Source of the DNA: Saccharibacillus endophyticus
GTDB taxonomy: Bacteria; Bacillota; Bacilli; Paenibacillales; Paenibacillaceae
Direction: 5' to 3'
Length of the DNA: 64,000 nucleotides
Assembly: GCF_013185185.1 (NCBI RefSeq)
Contig: NZ_JAAZWE010000005.1
Span: 372,001-436,000 of the forward strand
Shown: positions 50,215 to 58,983 of the stretch, in pieces
How the letters are laid out: each line of letters begins with the position of its first letter
Numbering within the stretch: the stretch's first letter is position 1
The notes under the pieces: model-generated
Databases searched by the model: none
What the model was told of the DNA's origin: nothing
What the model saw: only the letters and a program-made list of their open reading frames with translations
Made by a program: the position numbers and the translations under genes

Positions 50215-50385
50215 GGCGCTGAGGGAGAAATTCGTTTAAAGCGCTGTCTCACTCGGAAAACTTGATTAGAATTTAAGTTGAATATTTTCCGAGTTCAAAG
50301 GCCAACATACCGTTATATGTTACCGCAGGTTTTCTTCGAAACCCTGTATTTCACTGAATTTCTCCCTCCGCCGGCTTCGCTATTT
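50215..50385 (-). repeat. Palindromic 3'-UTR element, copy E
   Basis: On the minus strand the family blocks GGAGGGAGAAATTCAGTGAAA, GCCTTTGAA, TGAGACAGCG and TTTAAACGAATTTCTC surround the inner stem CTCGGAAAA / TTTTCCGAG. An extra module with two small hairpins (CAGGGTTTCG...CCTG and AACATATAACGGTATGTT) is inserted in the left arm. It starts about 17 bp beyond the Gfo/Idh stop codon. Confidence 0.8.
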
Positions 50386-50401
50386 CAAACGAATAAAGAC
50401 T

Positions 50402-51427
50402 TTAGGTCAGCGCCGGTGGTAACTCGACGAACTTTCCGTTTCCTGTCGGATTTCGCAGCGCTTCCAGCACCAGCTGTGCCTGATAGCCGTCGCGGAAATC
50501 GTACACGGTCCCTTTTTCACCGTTCAAAATTCGCAGGATCTGTCCCAGGATCGGCAGGTATTCGCCTTCGCCGTCGTGATCTTCGTCCTCCATTACCTTC
50601 TTGGGCTCTTCGCCCGCAGCACCGACGAACAGGCTGCCCCAATTCTCCAGCGCGACCGTTCCGCCTGATCCCTGAACGACCAGCGATACGCGTTCTTCGT
50701 CTTCCTCGCTTTCGCGCCGATCCGTGCCGGACAAATGAATCTCAAGTCCGCTTTCCAAGCGCAGTACCGCCGTCGTGACCGTCTCGCACAAGTTCTCGTC
50801 CGCCGGGAACTCCACCTCGCTGCGTACCGCCACGATCGGGCCGAAGGTTTGCTGGATCATGTTGATCCAATGTATGCCGACTTCCAGCAGGTAGCCGCCT
50901 TCGCGGCGGGTACCGATCCAATCGTTTTGCTGCCACGCTCTCGGCCAGCTTGGGAACTCCAGATACAGGTCGGCACGCTCGATGTCTCCGGCGGCGCCCT
51001 GCGCGATCAGTTCCCGGAACTTCAATACGGCCGGTTCCAGCGGGAACGAGAAATGGACGACATTCAATCGATCGGTTTGCTCCGCCAACTCCACCATTTC
51101 TTTCGCTTCTTCAAGACTGTTCGCCAGCGGCTTTTCGCAAAAGACGTGAATGTTCCGCTCAAAAGCCAGCTTTACCGCTTCGTAGTGCATGGACGGCGGA
51201 ACCGCGATATAGACCAGATCGGCATCGGTCTCCGCCAGCAGCGTCCGGTAATCCGTGTACAACTTCGGCGCACCGTTTACGGCTTCGCTTTCGCGCCGCA
51301 AACTTTCTTCGCTGCTGTCGCACAGCGCGACCAACTCTACCTGCCCCGCATATCGCGGCACGAGCCGATGAATCATATTGCGTCCCATATTGCCGAGGCC
51401 GATCACGGCCAGTTTGATTTTTTCCAT
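50402..51427 (-). CDS. Gfo/Idh/MocA-family oxidoreductase
   Basis: 341 residues. The Rossmann motif is VIGLGNMGRNM (about 8-18), and the family motif CEKPLANSLEEAKEM (about 96-110) supplies the catalytic Lys. EVGIHWINMI in the C-terminal alpha/beta domain matches the GG-H-xx-D region. Such enzymes oxidise or reduce sugars or inositols with NAD(P). The start has GGAGGCATT. It is 15 bp after niaR and may be the last gene of that operon, though its role in NAD metabolism is not evident. Confidence 0.87.
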   Translation of the reverse strand: MEKIKLAVIGLGNMGRNMIHRLVPRYAGQVELVALCDSSEESLRRESEAVNGAPKLYTDYRTLLAETDADLVYIAVPPSMHYEAVKLAFERNIHVFCEKPLANSLEEAKEMVELAEQTDRLNVVHFSFPLEPAVLKFRELIAQGAAGDIERADLYLEFPSWPRAWQQNDWIGTRREGGYLLEVGIHWINMIQQTFGPIVAVRSEVEFPADENLCETVTTAVLRLESGLEIHLSGTDRRESEEDEERVSLVVQGSGGTVALENWGSLFVGAAGEEPKKVMEDEDHDGEGEYLPILGQILRILNGEKGTVYDFRDGYQAQLVLEALRNPTGNGKFVELPPALT

Positions 51428-51442
51428 AATGCCTCCGTTGTT

Positions 51443-51973
51443 TCAGTCTTCGACCAAAAAACCGGCTTTTTGCAGCGCGGCGCAAGCTTTCTCGATTCGT
51501 TCTTCGTCCGGCGCGGAGATCGTATGCAGATGAATGCCGTCCGTCAGTTCCGACAAATACGATGCCCCCGTCGCCGTGATCCGTTCGATAAACTCGTAGA
51601 CTTCGCTGCGCGTGCTTACGCGAATCAACGCCGTCAGCTGTCCGTACACCGGATGCTCGATGATGACGTCGTCGACGCTGACCCCGTAATCCACCAGCAG
51701 CAGCAGCTCCTCTTCCGTGCGGGAAGGATCATGCTTGCAGGCGATGATCCGTTCGGATCGGGGCTCTTTGTTTTCCGTCAGATAAATATAACCTTGGCTG
51801 GTCGCCAAAATGGCATGGTTTTTCGCTTTGAGCAGCGTCATGTCCTGAACGATGACCTGCCTGGATACGGACGCCCGGCGCGCCAGCTCGCTTCCGGTCA
51901 GCGGCGACGATTCCCGGAGCCAGACCAGCAGCTTTTCGCGCCGTTGTTCGCCCGTCAACTTGATTTCTTCCAT
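51443..51973 (-). CDS. niaR: NiaR (YrxA), nicotinate-responsive repressor of NAD biosynthesis
   Basis: 176 residues. An N-terminal winged helix (REKLLVWLRESSPLTGSELARRASVSRQVIVQDMTLLKAK, about 12-51) is followed by the 3H domain, named for conserved His residues seen here in CKHDPSR, IEHPVYGQ and GIHLHT. In Bacillus NiaR binds nicotinic acid and represses nadBCA and nifS. Its position 21 bp after nifS, with the divergent nadBCA operon and an operator palindrome between them, matches that regulon exactly. Confidence 0.94.
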   Translation of the reverse strand: MEEIKLTGEQRREKLLVWLRESSPLTGSELARRASVSRQVIVQDMTLLKAKNHAILATSQGYIYLTENKEPRSERIIACKHDPSRTEEELLLLVDYGVSVDDVIIEHPVYGQLTALIRVSTRSEVYEFIERITATGASYLSELTDGIHLHTISAPDEERIEKACAALQKAGFLVED

Positions 51974-51994
51974 AGGGATGAGAGACTCCCTTCT

Positions 51995-53137
51995 CTATTT
52001 GGTTTGCGCAAGCTCATGCAGAGCCTGCACCAGCCGATCCAAATGCTGCGCCGTCGTGTCGGGACCGAAGGAAATGCGGAAAAACGAATGTCCTTCTCCC
52101 TCTGACAATCCGAGCGCGGACAAGGTATCGGGAATGGCTTGATGACCCGAGGAACAGGCGCTTCCCGTAGAGATGCAAAGGCCCTTCCGGTTGCATTCCA
52201 GCATAACATATTGCCCTTCGTAGCCCAACCCGGCGCAGCCTGCGATATGGGGCAAAATATTCAGCGCGTTGCCAAGCAAACGATCCGTGACCAGATAAGC
52301 GGGCAGCTCGCATTCGCGGAAACGTTCCGTCAAATACTTTCGGAGCGAAACATACTGCTCCGTTCGCTGCTCGATCAGCCCGCACGTGTGGACGGCAGCG
52401 GCGGCGAATGCCGCGATTGCCGGTACATTGACCGTTCCGGGTCGGAAGCTGCCTTCGTGCAAGGCTTCAGGGTATACCGAAACGTACGAAACGCCGGGCC
52501 GAATATACACCGCTCCGACTCCCTTGGGCCCTTGCACCTTATGCGAAGAGATCGATACCGCATCCACTTCCAGCTCCTCGACGGAAAAGCCGACTTTTCC
52601 GAAAGACTGAACCGCGTCCGTATGCAGCAAAATCCCTCGTTCATGCAAAAAGGCACCGATTTCAGCCAAAGGCTGGATCAACCCGGTCTCCGAGTTCGCG
52701 TGCTGCACCGATACCAACCCCGTATCCGGTCGGAGCAGCGGCTCGATCTGCTCCGGCGTGATCCGTCCCCAGGCATCCGGCCAAACGAGTTCGACTTCAT
52801 ACCCGAGTTCAACCAGCCCGGTTGCGGCAAGCTTGACCGAATGATGCTCCATGGCCGAAACCAGAACATGCCTGCGCTTCTCGGGCAAGCCTCTCGCCAA
52901 CGCATGGATCGCCAGGATATTCGACTCCGTGCCTCCGCTCGTGAAGTAAAGCCTTTTGGGATCTCCTCCGATCAATCCGGCGACGAACTCCCGGCTTCGT
53001 TCCAGAATATGCGCAGCCCGTCCGCCTCCGTCATGCAAACTGCTTGCGTTGGCGTATACGTCCCGGCTCATCGTCATTAACGTTTGCAAAGCTTCCTCGC
53101 ATAAAGGCGAAGACGCGGCATAATCCAAATAAATCAT
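51995..53137 (-). CDS. nifS: Cysteine desulfurase NifS (dedicated to NadA cluster assembly)
   Basis: 380 residues, PLP fold-type I class V. The N-terminal MIYLDYAASSPLCEEAL, the FTSGGTESNILAI loop, the PLP Lys in SISSHKVQGPKGVGA, and the active-site Cys in STGSACSSG are all present. In Bacillus the NifS encoded beside niaR supplies sulfur for the [4Fe-4S] cluster of quinolinate synthase NadA, and the arrangement here is the same. It is the first gene of the nifS-niaR operon, divergent from nadB across the operator. Confidence 0.93.
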   Translation of the reverse strand: MIYLDYAASSPLCEEALQTLMTMSRDVYANASSLHDGGGRAAHILERSREFVAGLIGGDPKRLYFTSGGTESNILAIHALARGLPEKRRHVLVSAMEHHSVKLAATGLVELGYEVELVWPDAWGRITPEQIEPLLRPDTGLVSVQHANSETGLIQPLAEIGAFLHERGILLHTDAVQSFGKVGFSVEELEVDAVSISSHKVQGPKGVGAVYIRPGVSYVSVYPEALHEGSFRPGTVNVPAIAAFAAAAVHTCGLIEQRTEQYVSLRKYLTERFRECELPAYLVTDRLLGNALNILPHIAGCAGLGYEGQYVMLECNRKGLCISTGSACSSGHQAIPDTLSALGLSEGEGHSFFRISFGPDTTAQHLDRLVQALHELAQTK

Positions 53138-53213
53138 CCCAAACTCCTTTTCCGGTACAAATCCGGCGAATGTTGTCGATAGACTTGAGTTTAGTTTATG
53201 TTTGTGTAAATAT

Positions 53214-53229
53214 AGGTGTCAAGACACCT
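53214..53229. promoter_or_regulatory. NiaR operator between nifS and nadB
   Basis: AGGTGTCAAGACACCT is a palindrome with a two-base centre that agrees with the known NiaR box. It overlaps the -10 region of a nadB promoter (TTGAGT at 53185, TAAATA at 53207, 16-bp spacer) and lies 43 bp before nadB. Confidence 0.88.
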
Positions 53230-53272
53230 GTATGTTAATTTGTAAACCTTTCGAAGAAGAGAGTGGATCATC

Positions 53273-54931
53273 TTGTTCAAACCATCTGTCATCGTCATCG
53301 GAGCCGGAGCGGCAGCCCTCTCGCTGATTGCGTCTTTGCCGGAAGGCTGCTCCGTTCGGCTTCTGACCAAAGCTTCCGTGCGAAGCGGCAATTCCATGCT
53401 GGCTCAAGGCGGCATTGCCGCTGTCCATTTGCCGGAAGATTCCGTTGCTTCGCATGTCGCAGATACATTGACGGCCGGAGACGGCCATACCGATTTTTCG
53501 ATCGTGCAGGATCTGTTGATGGAAGGCAGCGCATTCGTGCATCGATTGGCTCAAGACGGCTTTCCGTTCGATCGCGATACGCGGCAGGAAATTCGGCTCG
53601 GTCTCGAAGGCGCCCACTCGTTCCACCGGATCTTCCACGCGGGCGGAGACGCGACGGGACGCATGCTGACGGAATATCTGCTTGACCGGGTTCCCGGCGA
53701 CGCATGCATTCTGGAACAGGCTCATGTTCTGAAACTTATCGTGGCACAAGGCCGCTGCGTCGGAGTCATCGCTCTGCACGAAGGAGAATTGACGACGTTC
53801 CGCGCGGACTCCGTCATCATCGCCAGCGGCGGCTGCGGAAGTCTCTATGCCAACCATAGCGGCGATGCCGGCATCACGGGAGACGGACTGATGCTCGCTT
53901 ATGAAGCCGGAGCGGAATTATGCGATCTGGAATTCATGCAGTTTCATCCGACCTTGTTGGTGAAAAACGGCACAACCTACGGCCTGATTTCCGAAGCGGT
54001 GCGTGGAGAAGGCGGGGTACTGCGGGATGAACAAGGCCGCGCGATCATGGAAGGCAAGCATCCGCTCGGCGATCTGGCGCCGCGCGACGTTGTCGCCCGG
54101 GCGATTCACGAACAGATCCAAAGCGGTCATGACGTTCACTTGGATATTCGCGGCTGCGCAAACTTTACCGAACGGTTTCCGACGATCACGGGCATTTTGC
54201 GAAAAGCGGGCATCGACGTTGAAGCCGGAAAAATACCCGTCGTCCCCGGCATGCACTTCATGATGGGCGGGATCAAAGTGGATGCTCACGGCTCCACCTC
54301 CGTTCCCGGCTTGTACGCGATCGGCGAAGCCGCCTGCACGGGTCTGCACGGCGCGAACCGCCTCGCCAGCAACTCGCTGCTCGAAGCTCTTGTTCTGGGC
54401 AAAAGGGCGGCGCGGCACAGCTTCGACTACGCGCGGCAAAACGGCTCGGCAAGCCGCGAGCGTGCTGCGTTCAGTGATTTGATAAGCGGCGAAGGGAACG
54501 TCTCCGGCGATCCAATGATCGGCAGCTCCCACGTTTCCGACCGTAAGCCGACAGTCAGCGACCTTACGCTGGCCGTTCCGGATACCACGCTCGCCGAGCT
54601 TCAGCGGCAGATGAGCCGGCACGCCTGCATCGTTCGCGATGCCGAAGGACTTGAATACTTGAGCGCTTGGTTGAACGACCTGCCGAGCGAAGAGATCCGC
54701 TTGTCCGATCTTACCCGCGAACAAGCGGAGTTGGCCCGTCTTTGGCAGCTCGCCCGCCTGGTCGTATCTTCGGCTCTGCTGCGCAAGGAAAGCCGCGGCG
54801 CGCATTATCGGCAGGACTATCCGATGCGCTTGGATCCGCAGTGGTCGGGACGCACGATTACCCATACTTTTTCGACAGCTCCCATTTTGAACAACGAAAG
54901 GACAACCGAAGCATGCAGCGTATCGCGTTAA
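53273..54931 (+). CDS. nadB: L-aspartate oxidase
   Basis: 552 residues from a TTG start (LFKPSVIVIGAGAAALSLI), with only a weak GAGTGG upstream. The FAD site is VIGAGAAALS, SGGCGSLYANHSGDAGITGDG follows in the middle, the catalytic region has HPTLLVKNG and the Arg of ISEAVRGEGG, and MGGIKVDAHGSTSVPGLYAIGEAACTGLHGANRLASNSLLEALV is diagnostic. It oxidises L-aspartate to iminoaspartate, the first step of de novo NAD synthesis. It heads nadBCA. Confidence 0.95.
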   Translation: MFKPSVIVIGAGAAALSLIASLPEGCSVRLLTKASVRSGNSMLAQGGIAAVHLPEDSVASHVADTLTAGDGHTDFSIVQDLLMEGSAFVHRLAQDGFPFDRDTRQEIRLGLEGAHSFHRIFHAGGDATGRMLTEYLLDRVPGDACILEQAHVLKLIVAQGRCVGVIALHEGELTTFRADSVIIASGGCGSLYANHSGDAGITGDGLMLAYEAGAELCDLEFMQFHPTLLVKNGTTYGLISEAVRGEGGVLRDEQGRAIMEGKHPLGDLAPRDVVARAIHEQIQSGHDVHLDIRGCANFTERFPTITGILRKAGIDVEAGKIPVVPGMHFMMGGIKVDAHGSTSVPGLYAIGEAACTGLHGANRLASNSLLEALVLGKRAARHSFDYARQNGSASRERAAFSDLISGEGNVSGDPMIGSSHVSDRKPTVSDLTLAVPDTTLAELQRQMSRHACIVRDAEGLEYLSAWLNDLPSEEIRLSDLTREQAELARLWQLARLVVSSALLRKESRGAHYRQDYPMRLDPQWSGRTITHTFSTAPILNNERTTEACSVSR

Positions 54932-55773
54932 GAAAAATGTTGGAACAGTTTTATATGGAAGATATCGGCAGCGGAGATCTGAGCGCGCAGCTGATCTCGG
55001 ATTGCGATAATCAGCAGGCGCTCATTTATGCCAAGCAGGACGGAATCGTGGCCGGGGTCGAGGTGATTGTCGAAGCTTTTGCCGTGTTGGATGCCGAGGT
55101 GCGCGTTTCTTTGCTCAAAAAAGACGGAGACGAGATCGCTTACGGCGAACGCATCGCGACGCTGTCGGGCAATCCTTCGATTCTGCTGACCGGCGAGCGC
55201 GTGGTGCTGAATCTGCTTCAGCGCATGTCGGGCATCGCCACCGCGACACGCAGCGCGATCCGGACGCTGAACGATCCGGCGATCCGGATCTGCGACACCC
55301 GCAAAACGACGCCCGGGCTGCGCATGTTGGAAAAATACGCGGTCACGGCAGGCGGCGGATACAACCATCGGTTCGGCTTGTACGACGGCATCATGATCAA
55401 AGACAACCATATCGCCGCGGAAGGCTCTATCTCGGCGGCCGTCGCCAAAGCGAAAGCCAAGCACGGACATATGGTCAAAATCGAGGTTGAGATCGAGGAC
55501 GAAAATCAGCTTCGCGAAGCGATTGCCGCAGGCCCGGACATCATCATGTTCGACAACTGCGATCCCGACACCGTGAGACGATTCGCGCAGCTTACGCCGC
55601 CGCATATCGTCACGGAAGCTTCCGGGGGGATCGATATGCGTACGCTTCCGACGTACAGAGGGACAGGCGTCCATTACATCTCGCTCGGCTTTTTGACCCA
55701 TTCGGTGTCCAGCCTGGATATCAGCATGGATATCGTAACCGGTCGCGAACAAGCGCAGACAGCAGAAAGGTAG
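54913..55773 (+). CDS. nadC: Nicotinate-nucleotide pyrophosphorylase (carboxylating)
   Basis: 286 residues. The start ATG lies 19 bp inside the end of nadB, with AAAGGA upstream. Motifs are EDIGSGDLSAQLI, LLQRMSGIATATR, DTRKTTPGLRMLEKYAVTAGGGYNHRFGLYDGIMIKDNHI (phosphoribosyl-pyrophosphate and quinolinate binding) and EASGGIDMRTL. It converts quinolinate to nicotinate mononucleotide. Overlap with nadB indicates translational coupling. Confidence 0.95.
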   Translation: MQRIALRKMLEQFYMEDIGSGDLSAQLISDCDNQQALIYAKQDGIVAGVEVIVEAFAVLDAEVRVSLLKKDGDEIAYGERIATLSGNPSILLTGERVVLNLLQRMSGIATATRSAIRTLNDPAIRICDTRKTTPGLRMLEKYAVTAGGGYNHRFGLYDGIMIKDNHIAAEGSISAAVAKAKAKHGHMVKIEVEIEDENQLREAIAAGPDIIMFDNCDPDTVRRFAQLTPPHIVTEASGGIDMRTLPTYRGTGVHYISLGFLTHSVSSLDISMDIVTGREQAQTAER

Positions 55774-55781
55774 GAAAACAC

Positions 55782-56888
55782 ATGTCGATATTCAATGAAG
55801 TCATGCCCCAGTATCCGATGATGCCGGCCGCATATCGGGACATCCCGACGGAAGAAATGGAACGCCGCGTATGGGAGATCAAGCAAAAACACGGCGACGC
55901 GCTGCTGATTCCGGGACACCATTATCAGCGCGACGAGGTTGTTCAATTTGCCGATATGACCGGAGATTCGCTGGAGCTGGCCCGCTTGTCCGCCCAAAAT
56001 ACGAAAGCGCGCCATATCGTGTTTTGCGGCGTGCATTTCATGGCCGAGACGTGCGATATTCTGACCCAGCCGCATCAAAAAGTCATTTTGCCCGATATGC
56101 GCGCAGGCTGCTCGATGGCGGACATGGCGAATATGACCCAGACCGAAGTCGCTTGGCGCCTGCTGACCGAGCAAGTCGGCGATAGCATTTTGCCGCTGAC
56201 GTACGTCAATTCCACCGCCGAAATCAAAGCGTTCGTCGGACGTCACGGCGGCGCGACCGTCACGTCGTCCAACGCCCGCCAAGTCATCTCGTGGGCGCTC
56301 AAGCAGCGCAAACGCATCCTGTTCCTGCCGGATCAGCATTTGGGACGCAATACGGCGTTTCAACTGGGCATTCCGCTAGACGAGATGGCGGTGTGGGACC
56401 CGTATGCGCAGCGCCTGCTGACGGATCGGGACGCTGAAGATATTCGGATTATTTTATGGAAAGGCCACTGCTCGGTGCACGAGAAGTTCACGACCGCGCA
56501 GATCGAAGAAACGAAAAGGCTGGATCCCGAAGTGCGCGTCATCGTCCATCCGGAATGCACGCACGACGTGGTAATCGCGGCCGACGATGCAGGTTCCACC
56601 AAGTACATCATCGACCGGATCAACGAAGCTCCTCCGGGCAGCAAATGGTCGGTCGGCACCGAAATGAATCTGGTTCGCCGCCTTGCCGCGCAGCACCCGG
56701 AGCAGCAGATCGTCTCGCTCAATCCGGACCTTTGCCCGTGCCTGACCATGAACCGGATCGACCTGCCGCATCTGCTCTGGTCGCTGGAGTGCATCGACCG
56801 CGGAGAGCCGACAGGCATCATCCAAGTTCCGCAAGCGATCGCCGAAGACGCCAAAAGCGCGCTTGAACGCATGTTCGAGCACGTGTGA
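55782..56888 (+). CDS. nadA: Quinolinate synthase
   Basis: 368 residues. The [4Fe-4S] ligands expected for the Bacillus-type enzyme are Cys110 (RAGCSMAD), Cys230 (WKGHCSVHE) and Cys320 (DLCPCLTMN). The substrate-binding region has PGHHYQRDEVVQFAD and GTEMNLVRRL. It condenses iminoaspartate with dihydroxyacetone phosphate to quinolinate. It is the last gene of nadBCA and depends on NifS encoded across the operator. AAGGTAGGAAAACAC precedes the ATG. Confidence 0.96.
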   Translation: MSIFNEVMPQYPMMPAAYRDIPTEEMERRVWEIKQKHGDALLIPGHHYQRDEVVQFADMTGDSLELARLSAQNTKARHIVFCGVHFMAETCDILTQPHQKVILPDMRAGCSMADMANMTQTEVAWRLLTEQVGDSILPLTYVNSTAEIKAFVGRHGGATVTSSNARQVISWALKQRKRILFLPDQHLGRNTAFQLGIPLDEMAVWDPYAQRLLTDRDAEDIRIILWKGHCSVHEKFTTAQIEETKRLDPEVRVIVHPECTHDVVIAADDAGSTKYIIDRINEAPPGSKWSVGTEMNLVRRLAAQHPEQQIVSLNPDLCPCLTMNRIDLPHLLWSLECIDRGEPTGIIQVPQAIAEDAKSALERMFEHV

Positions 56889-56908
56889 CGCCTCTGCTCC
56901 CGCTTCCG

Positions 56909-57772
56909 TCACGGATAAAGGGTCAATATTAAACCGCCGCGGTTGTCGCCTGACAAGGCATAGTCGCGGCCTTTTGGTATTTTCAGCTCCGACAGGCGGT
57001 CCGGCCCGTAATAGCATACCACGTACTCCCTGCCGTTAACGGTGGTCGAGATCGCTTCTTTCTTCTCCAGCATCGCCAGATATTCTTCCAGCACGAGATT
57101 GTTTTTCTGCATCAAAAGGCTGTGCGGCAGGCCGACGTAGCGAAAATGCCACGGCTCGAACGAAATGCCCGTGATCCCCGTTTTATCTGCCGGATAACGC
57201 AGCACGAAGCCGTAACGGGCCGCGTTTTTCTCCAACCACTTGCCTTCCTTCGCTTCGGCCATCGGCCCCTCCGTCGAACCGATGTCCAGCGCCAAACCCA
57301 GATGATGCTCGCTGTAACCGGGCGGCAGCGCGTAATCCGAACCTTTTTCTTTGTACAAACGGCTCTGCTCCAGTTCGTCGCGATATCCGCTGCTGATCAG
57401 AAAATGCTCGATGCCTTCGTTCGCGGCCGCATCGGCCATGACGACGAATTTCATCGCCACGCCGCGAGACAGCCGGATATCGCGATCCAGCAGCGAAGCC
57501 GGCCCCGTCAACTCGGAGTGGCCGAACAGTTCCGTGACGTCAGGCTGCGTGCCTTGCGGCCGCATCGGATAGTCGCCGTTCACCAGCAGCAAATCTCCGG
57601 CATAAAGCTGATCTTCCGAAGCCTGCAAAGACTGTCCGCTGTTGCGCAGCGCGATCTCCTGAATCAGCCCGTCCGCCGAATCTGCCGAACCGCTTCGTTG
57701 CTCCGTCAACTTGAAGACCGCAATAATCAATAGCAATATGATAATTACCGCAGCGAAACCCCGCTTTTTCAT
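56909..57772 (-). CDS. vanY: VanY-type D-Ala-D-Ala carboxypeptidase (M15B)
   Basis: 287 residues. An N-terminal signal anchor (KKRGFAAVIIILLLIIAVFKL) places it on the outer face of the membrane. The zinc-site motifs of M15B peptidases are present: SSGYRDELEQSRLY, SEHHLGLALDIG (His and Asp ligands), and EPWHFRYVG (catalytic Glu and third His). It removes the terminal D-Ala from peptidoglycan precursors. It follows the VanS-like gene by 86 bp. Without VanH/A/X it would trim peptides rather than confer full glycopeptide resistance. Confidence 0.9.
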   Translation of the reverse strand: MKKRGFAAVIIILLLIIAVFKLTEQRSGSADSADGLIQEIALRNSGQSLQASEDQLYAGDLLLVNGDYPMRPQGTQPDVTELFGHSELTGPASLLDRDIRLSRGVAMKFVVMADAAANEGIEHFLISSGYRDELEQSRLYKEKGSDYALPPGYSEHHLGLALDIGSTEGPMAEAKEGKWLEKNAARYGFVLRYPADKTGITGISFEPWHFRYVGLPHSLLMQKNNLVLEEYLAMLEKKEAISTTVNGREYVVCYYGPDRLSELKIPKGRDYALSGDNRGGLILTLYP

Positions 57773-57858
57773 GCGTCGAAATCCTCCCCGTTCCTCTTCT
57801 CCCTATAAGAATAGAAGGATCGGCTTAAGAAAAAGCATGCACGAATCTAAAGTTTTTC

Positions 57859-58983
57859 TTAAAACGGCGTGGGATCGGTTTGAGGCTCGCTGCTTGGCAA
57901 ACGCACTTCGAACGAAGTCCGCACGACGTCGCTTTGCGCGGAAATCTTGCCTTTATGACGCTCCACGATATTTTTGGCGATAAAAAGCCCCAGTCCCGTA
58001 CCGCCGCCCTGATGGTTCTGCACCCGCGCGCGATCTCCGGTGTAGAACATCTCGAACAGATGCGGCAGCTCGTTTTCCGGAATCGAATTGCCGTAGTTGG
58101 TTACGCTCACGACCGCTTCTCGTCCTTCGATCCGGCAGGCGATATCGATAAGCTGACCGTCTTGTCCGTAGCGTGCCGCATTCATCAGCAGATTCTCGAA
58201 TACCCGCGCCAGCAGTTCGCCGTCGCCTTGTATGATCACGTCCGGCTGGATGTCGGTCCGGGCGGTCAGGCCGTTTTGCTCGAACACCGGATACAGCTCT
58301 TCGTTCATCTGCACCAGCAGCTCGCCGAGATCCAGCGTCTGCGTATCGATCGTCAGCATGCCGTAGTTCATCCGCGTAATCTCGAACAGCTCGTCGACCA
58401 GCCGCTCCAGCCTTTTGGACTTGGTGAACGCGATGGTGGTGTAATGCTTGATTTGCTCCTGCGTCAGCTCGTCGCTGCGCAAAATGACGTCCAGGTAACC
58501 CAGCACCGACGTCAGCGGCGTGCGCAGATCGTGGGCGAGATTCAGTACGAGCTGATCTTTGCTGCTTTCGGCGAAGTCGCCGCGCTCCACGGCTTTCTTG
58601 AGCTTTTCGCCCGCCGCGTTCATGTCCGCCGCGATGCTGCCGAACTCGTCGTTGGATTCGATCCGCACCTTGCCCTCGAAGTCGCCGTTCGCGAGCCGAT
58701 GAATCCCCGTCGAAATTTCGCGGAAATAACGGGAGTACGGCTTGGTCAGGAGAAAGAAAAACAAAATCGCCAGCGGCACGAAAAAGACCAGGAAAAAATT
58801 CAGGTCGCCGACATCGCGGATAAAACGCCGAAAATTCGCCATGGGGTCGCCGACTTTGGCATTTTCCACGTAATAAACCTGAAGCGCTTTGTAGACCGCG
58901 TAGGTGACGCCGCCGGACAACAGCATGCTCAAGCCCAGCAGCAGGATCATGCGCATGCGGAAACTGCTGGTCAGCCTAGCCAT
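57859..58983 (-). CDS. VanS-like sensor histidine kinase
   Basis: 374 residues. Two membrane helices (about 10-31 and 62-80) flank a short extracellular loop of about 30 residues. A HAMP domain (about 81-135) comes next, then the phospho-acceptor His151 in NLAHDLRTPLTSVLGYLDV, and the ATPase with ENLLMNAARYGQDG, YGNSIPENELPHLFEMFY and GGGTGLGLFIAKNIVERH. Architecture and the H-box match VanS. The ATG overlaps the response-regulator stop by 8 bp. It probably senses cell-wall stress. Confidence 0.9.
   Translation of the reverse strand: MARLTSSFRMRMILLLGLSMLLSGGVTYAVYKALQVYYVENAKVGDPMANFRRFIRDVGDLNFFLVFFVPLAILFFFLLTKPYSRYFREISTGIHRLANGDFEGKVRIESNDEFGSIAADMNAAGEKLKKAVERGDFAESSKDQLVLNLAHDLRTPLTSVLGYLDVILRSDELTQEQIKHYTTIAFTKSKRLERLVDELFEITRMNYGMLTIDTQTLDLGELLVQMNEELYPVFEQNGLTARTDIQPDVIIQGDGELLARVFENLLMNAARYGQDGQLIDIACRIEGREAVVSVTNYGNSIPENELPHLFEMFYTGDRARVQNHQGGGTGLGLFIAKNIVERHKGKISAQSDVVRTSFEVRLPSSEPQTDPTPF

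Larger units (their letters stand above)
49874..50401. other. 528-bp leader region of the Mef-like gene plus element E
   Basis: Minus strand, from right to left: palindromic element E, a terminator, a weak promoter (TTGCAT-16-TTAATC around 50120-50150), the MTYSMRLR leader ORF, and a structured 190-nt leader. The leader contains an ATTCCTTTTT/AAAAAGGAAT hairpin (50029-50040 area) and a hairpin next to the pump's ribosome-binding site. Confidence 0.6.

Noticed and set aside
13967..50385. Interpretation of the palindromic elements as a CRISPR array or insertion sequence
   Set aside because: Copies are kilobases apart, lack regular spacers, and contain no transposase ORF; no target-site duplication could be recognised by eye.
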